Source: Ciborinia camelliae
Taxonomy: Eukaryota > Ascomycota > Leotiomycetes > Helotiales > Sclerotiniaceae
DNA length: 64,000 nucleotides
Reading direction: 5' to 3'
NCBI GenBank assembly: GCA_025890175.1
Contig: JANPYM010000003.1
Span: 3,489,437-3,553,436, forward strand
In this document: positions 58,888 through 64,000 of the stretch, piece by piece
How positions within the stretch are numbered: position 1 is the stretch's first letter
Layout of the letters: the number at the start of each line of letters is the position of its first letter
Position numbers and translations under genes: made by a program
Notes under the pieces: model-generated
What the model was told of the DNA's origin: nothing
The model's database searches: none
What the model saw: only the letters and a program-made list of their open reading frames with translations

Positions 58888-60712
58888 GATGAAATCCCGA
58901 AAAGCTTGCGCAGAATCGTAGACTCGCAGACTTGAAACCAACTTCTTTCCAGTCTGTGTGTGCAATGCGCAATGTACAAATGCCAGAATGTATGTGAATG
59001 AACATCATTGATAAGAGCTGGCTGGGGATTGAGGGGTTTTGATTGTGTTACCGAGTTGTTACTCTTTTGGGTGTTCCACCGAAGCCACCAAAAGATTACA
59101 TGCATTTCAGCAAATCAAATGCGAGCAATACCTCCTAGTCCAATCAAATATGCAGATATATATGCAGCATCGATAACTTACATATTTTCCACACCGCCTT
59201 GATTATGGCTCTAATTATAGGGTTATATTCTGCCGTTTTGGAAAAATGGTGCGACATACCTATGCTGTAAGTGCCTAGTTAGGAAACTTATTTTCTCTAA
59301 CCTTCTTGATCCCTTATTAGAGGTACTTTTTCTTCCGGTGGCTTGATCATAGAAAACATTTTTAGTATATTTGTTTTTTTAAGTCGCATCGGCAAAAGAC
59401 CTTGAAGGGTGGAACTTGGTTGGAAGTTGGAAGGGATATTGTAATGTTGTATATGATTTGCTTCAATTATATATGGCGGGAAGAATGAGCATTTCTTTAG
59501 TAATAAAACGATGGAAATCTTATCTTCGGACTCAATCTTTTGCCTCAAGTCCCCCTGATGTCGGGTTCTTCCCTTCTGTTCAAAGCTTCTACCTCTTCCA
59601 GATGCCCAAGTACATATACACAAGACCAAGGATTGAATACTGCATTCTTCATGATTGATATGCCAGCCACAAGCTTTTGCGCTTCTTTGTTGTAGTCAAA
59701 TATCGACGTGAGACTTTCAAGTCGAAATATGGTGATGGGTATCGCAAGCAATAATTAAATCGCGTAAATTTGATTTATATTCGCCATATATTGCAAAATG
59801 ATTAAACTATCCATGAAGTACCTGCTCTTGACTTCCAAATTTCTCAATCTCGCAAGATGTCACTCTGATTTGAAACATAGCTCGAGCTATAGACTGGCTA
59901 GGTGATCCTCACTCCACTTGAGAAGACCACTATTTGAGATCAAGCGTCCGCCAATCGTAAGAGTGATTTATCCGAAAAATATATGCAAATTCTAGGTACT
60001 TCTCGAATATACTAACCCAGGTTCACTTTTTTTCTCTACAGAACTATCCGTAGGCGATATAAGAATAAGATATAAATAATATCTGTTTTTGCTTGCTCGA
60101 CTGCATATTCCGAAAGCCATCGCCCTCAATCTTGCAAGCAAATATGGAACTACCTGGTAGCTTTGACGGTTTATTACACATCGAAGGTGATGAAGGTCCA
60201 AGATAATAATGACTTCGAGTTTTCTCCTGATAATATCCGAAAGTTGAAGCAAATTTTTATTTAAAAGCTGCCTACCTGTTAGGTAGGTACCGTGCACGTG
60301 CAAATATAACTAATGCTTACTAATCAACTACTACAAACTGTGTGGTACGTTACCCAGTATTACGTCATCACCCATGTTCTCGTCTCATCTGATATCTACA
60401 GATTCATTCACCTCACCACATCATGAACGCGCGAACGCGCGAATGCGTGAACACCTTCACTGGGAATTTGACAATACCTACCTAGGTAGGTAGTAGGTAC
60501 GGTCAATATCTACCAATCAATACGTTCAATACAGCCAATACAGCCAATACAGCCAATACAGTCAATACAGTCAATACAGTCAATGCAGGGAGTTATCAAT
60601 CACCATTCGGATTTATCTATTTAAGAGACGATCTTCATCCACTCGAATTCAAACTCTCCATTAACACAACAACATCCAAGTCGCATCGCACAAAATCCTT
60701 CTTCGACTTCCC
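58888..60712. promoter_or_regulatory. divergent promoter region between metallopeptidase and APH-like genes
   Basis: 1.8 kb without a supported gene. Near the APH-like gene it holds a GCGCGAAC repeat (60426-60452), an AGGTAGGTAG palindrome (about 60482-60498) and a 10-bp-period CAATACAGCC/CAATACAGTC array (about 60526-60590). Confidence 0.55.
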
Positions 60713-62446
60713 ATGAACTCCTCTTCAATTTTCGACATCGGATTCACACTCGGTATCACGATGGTTGAAACAATCGATATCGTCGGGGGTGCAATTGCAA
60801 CGCTCGGTATCATGATAGGTACAAGTCTCTGTATCATCATGGGTGCCGATAACATCAAGGGCAGCGCAGACAATGATGAAGAATGCTCATCTTCTGACAA
60901 ACAACTTTTATCCTCCAGTATCTCAAGTTACTCGACCTTATCCAATCTATCTTCTACCTCACTCTGTCAACAAGATGCATTTGATAAGGAATGCTCACCT
61001 CCAAATGACCAGCTGCTGCCGGATACCGTTGAGGAATTCTTACCTTCAAACGATCATTTGCTGTCGGATACTGATGAAGAATTCTCGTCTCCAAACGATC
61101 AGCTTTTATCCTCCAGTATCACAAGCCACTCGACCTCGTCAAGTCTATCTTCTTCTTCAGACTATGAACAAGAAGCATTTGATACATATAAGCTAAAGGT
61201 TATTCAACTTTGTCACGAAATTGGTTTTGGTGAACCGTCAAATGTAGAGCGTATGGCGGGTGGAAGTTACAATCGAGTCATGGGTCTCAAATTCTCCGGT
61301 GAATCTGAAGATCAACATTACGTTCTTCGAATTCCACGAGTCGTACTTGAGGATGAGGAGGCTCGAAATATCTTGGACCAGGTCGCAGTCATTATGCATT
61401 TGCAACAGTACGACTTGATTCCCATCCCATCAATCGCAGCACTGGATACGACCACCGACAATGCCATCAAATCTCAATACGTTCTTCAGCGTCGCCTTCC
61501 AGGGCAACCCATCAGCAGCGTGTATCACGACGCTTCTTTATCCGAGAAGCTCCAAATAACAACTTTGGTGGCTGATCTCCTGGTAAAGATGGATTCATTG
61601 AACCCTAGTCATACTGGACGTTTGGCAAGCACTCGCTCTTTACCATGGGTCGCTCACGATGTCTCCCTGTCACATTCACATATTCAAATCAATGGTTTCC
61701 GACGCAATGACTTCTCCGATTTTCCCCTCTTAAAACCTCAAAACCTCTACAACACCCTTTTAGACATCTTTGAGGTTCGTAAAGAAGAAAATCTTGAATG
61801 GCCGGATATGACAAAGCGATGTGAAGATGCACAACGCATTGTCAGAGAGATGGAAAATCATGGTCTTTTCCGAAAGAATGACGATTCAAATGTAGTCTGG
61901 CATTGGGATATTTCCACCAACAACGTCTTACTCGACCAAGTAAATACACAGTCCCCACGCCTGCTCGAGAAGACTGAAGCTCAACTCGATGAATCAAAAA
62001 CTTCTCCAGACATTGTGATTGATGAGGGCTTGCCCGATATAGAGCAGCATTCGGAGTCATCAGATAGTGGGTTGGGGCAAGAATCAAACGAATGGGTTAT
62101 CAGCGGTGTCCTTGACTGGGATGATGCACTCTCTGTCCCACGTGTTATTGCTAGGGAACCTCCAAGCTGGCTTTGGGTAGACGATAATGAGCGAGGCTTG
62201 GGCTGGGATGGTGATCGCAGCGAGCCACTTCAGAGAAATCTCACCACGGAAGAGAATCTTATCAAGACTCATTTCGATCGGATCATGCAGGGTGCAGACC
62301 CGGAGTGGTACGATGATACATATGTTCGTGGACCTTGGGTTCGACGAATGTTCAAGTTTGCCTTGTATAGTTTTGAGGATGAGTATCCAGTACAGAAGTT
62401 TGATAAGTTCAAGGAGGATTGGGCTGCATATCTCCAGGAGTGTTAG
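60713..62446 (+). CDS. aminoglycoside-phosphotransferase-like (APH) kinase with hydrophobic N-terminus
   Basis: Single exon, 577 aa. Kinase-like elements: glycine-rich loop MAGGSYNRVMGL (about 181-192), HYVLRIPR strand, catalytic HWDISTNN (H397, D399, N404; family HxDxxxxN) and DWDD (468-471; family D-F/W-[DE]). Fungi have many APH-fold proteins of unknown substrate; small-molecule phosphorylation is the usual guess. Two oddities: residues about 8-44 are strongly hydrophobic (FTLGITMV...GGAIATLGIMIG), resembling membrane segments; and residues about 56-150 are Ser-rich with three EFxSPNDQLLS-type repeats. A further acidic/Ser-rich insert (about 405-458) separates the catalytic loop from the DWDD motif. 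Intronless. No drug-resistance role is implied. Confidence 0.85.
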   Translation: MNSSSIFDIGFTLGITMVETIDIVGGAIATLGIMIGTSLCIIMGADNIKGSADNDEECSSSDKQLLSSSISSYSTLSNLSSTSLCQQDAFDKECSPPNDQLLPDTVEEFLPSNDHLLSDTDEEFSSPNDQLLSSSITSHSTSSSLSSSSDYEQEAFDTYKLKVIQLCHEIGFGEPSNVERMAGGSYNRVMGLKFSGESEDQHYVLRIPRVVLEDEEARNILDQVAVIMHLQQYDLIPIPSIAALDTTTDNAIKSQYVLQRRLPGQPISSVYHDASLSEKLQITTLVADLLVKMDSLNPSHTGRLASTRSLPWVAHDVSLSHSHIQINGFRRNDFSDFPLLKPQNLYNTLLDIFEVRKEENLEWPDMTKRCEDAQRIVREMENHGLFRKNDDSNVVWHWDISTNNVLLDQVNTQSPRLLEKTEAQLDESKTSPDIVIDEGLPDIEQHSESSDSGLGQESNEWVISGVLDWDDALSVPRVIAREPPSWLWVDDNERGLGWDGDRSEPLQRNLTTEENLIKTHFDRIMQGADPEWYDDTYVRGPWVRRMFKFALYSFEDEYPVQKFDKFKEDWAAYLQEC

Positions 62447-64000
62447 TGGTCTAATTCTGATATTGACGACATGGATGTGATTGGGGTTCTTAGGGCATGA
62501 ACAGAAGAGTTGGTGTTCGCAATTAGGATTAGAGATTTGATGAAAAGGTCGATTGGCGAGGAAATAAACACTTATAGATAGTTTATGCACCCTCACTAGT
62601 TGAAAATTATAATAATGAATAAAAAAATCAATAAATATCTCCATATAAATCTTTTGGTATTTACAAATAGTCCACTATCAGAAGAGTGAATTATAATTAC
62701 AAATACAATAAATATGATTAATACTAGCCCTCTTAGAAATAGCCTTAATAATTTTAACTTGATCTCTCTTATGCTTCTACTGCGTACAACAACTTGTGAC
62801 ATTGGCTCTCCAAGGATCGGCCGCCTGGTTCTCCGTCGGGGAAAGTAAGTGTCCGTGTCTCCTTATGTTACGAGGTTACCTTATATCTGGCCTACTATAT
62901 CAGCTTCCTTAGGTACCTATCTGCTGTACCTAGCTTTTACATAACAAATGCCTTGGGAATTTAGGGGATTATAGGAAGGCTATCTTTTGTAAGGGGTTAG
63001 GCTCCTCAGGCAAGTCTATATACAGGTTGATGCCCTATCGCTAAGGCTTATTATCATAAGGCTAACAGTACCTACCTAGGTATCTACTTTTAGAATACCT
63101 AGTAGCCTCACTTTAGCCGAATTGGGCTCGTAGCATAAAATACTCCTTGCCCTTACGATCCTCTTCCAAAAATGATATTAGATTTTAGCATAATACGATT
63201 ATGAAGTCATCACTTCCTTTTCATCCCGTTAGCATATATTATATTCGGATTATAATGAAGAAGTATAATAAAAATACCGTTTAATTGTCTATGTAGCAGT
63301 ACGCGCCTTCGCCCGCGATTTATATTAAATAAAAAATTGAGTGTCTGTTGAAGATATGGTACGGTTACTATGTACAGTTACCAGGTAATGGGGTAGTGGG
63401 GCTAAGCCTAATGTAGACCACCATAGTGCTCTTGCGCAGAGTGCCTTCTCGTAGAGCTCTTCCCCTCTACCTTAATCTAATTAATCCAACCTATTGCTTC
63501 CCACCATCTCCTGAAGGGAGTCATTCTTTTGACAGCATCTATATAGTTATATAGCCGTATATAGAGGACTGTATGAACGAACTGACGTACGCACTAGTGC
63601 CTCATCGCTCTATATAAGATATCAACCTCAATATAGTTTATCGGAATGAAGTATTATGACATGTATAAGTAAGTACTTATACTTTCATATACATCAGTTT
63701 GATACCGACATCGGGGTCGCCGACCAGGCTTGATCACCACTACATCTTGAGCCTTACTCAAGAACATCTTACAAAACCACTTCTTGAGTTTGGCTCAAGA
63801 ACATCTAATACCACCATCTTCAATTCCATCAAACTTCTTGCAGAATCTGTTTCCTTGGCAATAAGTGAGTTGCTTTGCCGTATATGTGAATGCCGCCTCG
63901 GTGGCAGAACCCAGATCAAAACCAATCACCAAAGCGTTTTCGAGCTACAGCTCTATTGCTGCGTGATTTATCAATTCAGTTATTCTAATACGGTATGAAT
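62447..64000. other. AT-rich region, possible decayed transposon DNA
   Basis: AT-rich with many CTTA/TAAG and CCTAGG motifs and no long ATG-started gene. From about 63530 to 63720 there is an LTR-like stretch (CTCTATATAAGATATC TATA-like box). An open frame from about 63699 to the window end (starting GATACC, non-ATG) could be the beginning of an interrupted element, but no domain is recognisable. Confidence 0.35.

Noticed and set aside
1..64000. tRNA, rRNA or CRISPR features
   Set aside because: No A/B-box pair with a foldable cloverleaf, no rRNA sequence, and all direct repeats are micro/minisatellites without spacers.

Overview
The window is nuclear DNA of a filamentous ascomycete. Genes carry short GT-AG introns (mostly 45-100 nt), start contexts are fungal (CACAATGGC, AGTTATGGC), and the products are typical of filamentous fungi: NoxA-type NADPH oxidase, class I myosin with an SH3 and acidic tail, glutaminase A, Dsk2 and mS38. 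Intergenic DNA is full of ACCT/AGGT, GATA and other microsatellites, as in many Leotiomycetes. The myosin N-terminus (MGISRRPKG...) also fits Helotiales. The order-level placement is inference.

Layout. 1-9.7 kb: a secreted/GPI-like glycine-rich protein, a DHHC palmitoyltransferase (Pfa4-like) and a DHA2-like MFS transporter. 9.8-10.9 kb: a YGGE-repeat stress-type protein ('beta-flanking' family). 11.6-30.6 kb: an accessory cluster of six genes in three successive divergent pairs: (1) a DUF6603-like giant protein (-) and a 1373-aa intronless protein (+); (2) a beta-propeller lectin-like protein (-) and a 1141-aa intronless protein (+); (3) a 127-aa orphan (-) and a deaminase-fold protein with CGE and PCxxC zinc motifs (+). 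31.6-49.3 kb: housekeeping genes (mS38/Cox24, myosin-1, noxA, a zeta-crystallin-type quinone oxidoreductase, Dsk2) separated by long repeat-rich spacers. 49-53 kb: a gene desert with promoter-like E-boxes. 53.4-55.7 kb: secreted glutaminase A. 57.5-58.9 kb: an M48 Oma1-like metallopeptidase. 60.7-62.4 kb: an APH-like kinase with a hydrophobic N-terminus and Ser-rich insert. 62.5-64 kb: AT-rich, possibly transposon-derived DNA.

The best candidate for an undescribed system is the 11.6-30.6 kb cluster. It has three very large proteins with no recognisable enzymatic motif. Two are uninterrupted ORFs of 4.1 and 3.4 kb, while every other gene except the APH-like one is split. They are combined with a carbohydrate-binding-type propeller and a possible effector/partner pair. 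From memory, bacteria carry similar unnamed proteins next to DUF6603 proteins, which would fit horizontal transfer. This could not be checked here.

Exon coordinates were worked out by hand from splice signals and reading phase. All models close in frame, but none is confirmed by transcripts.
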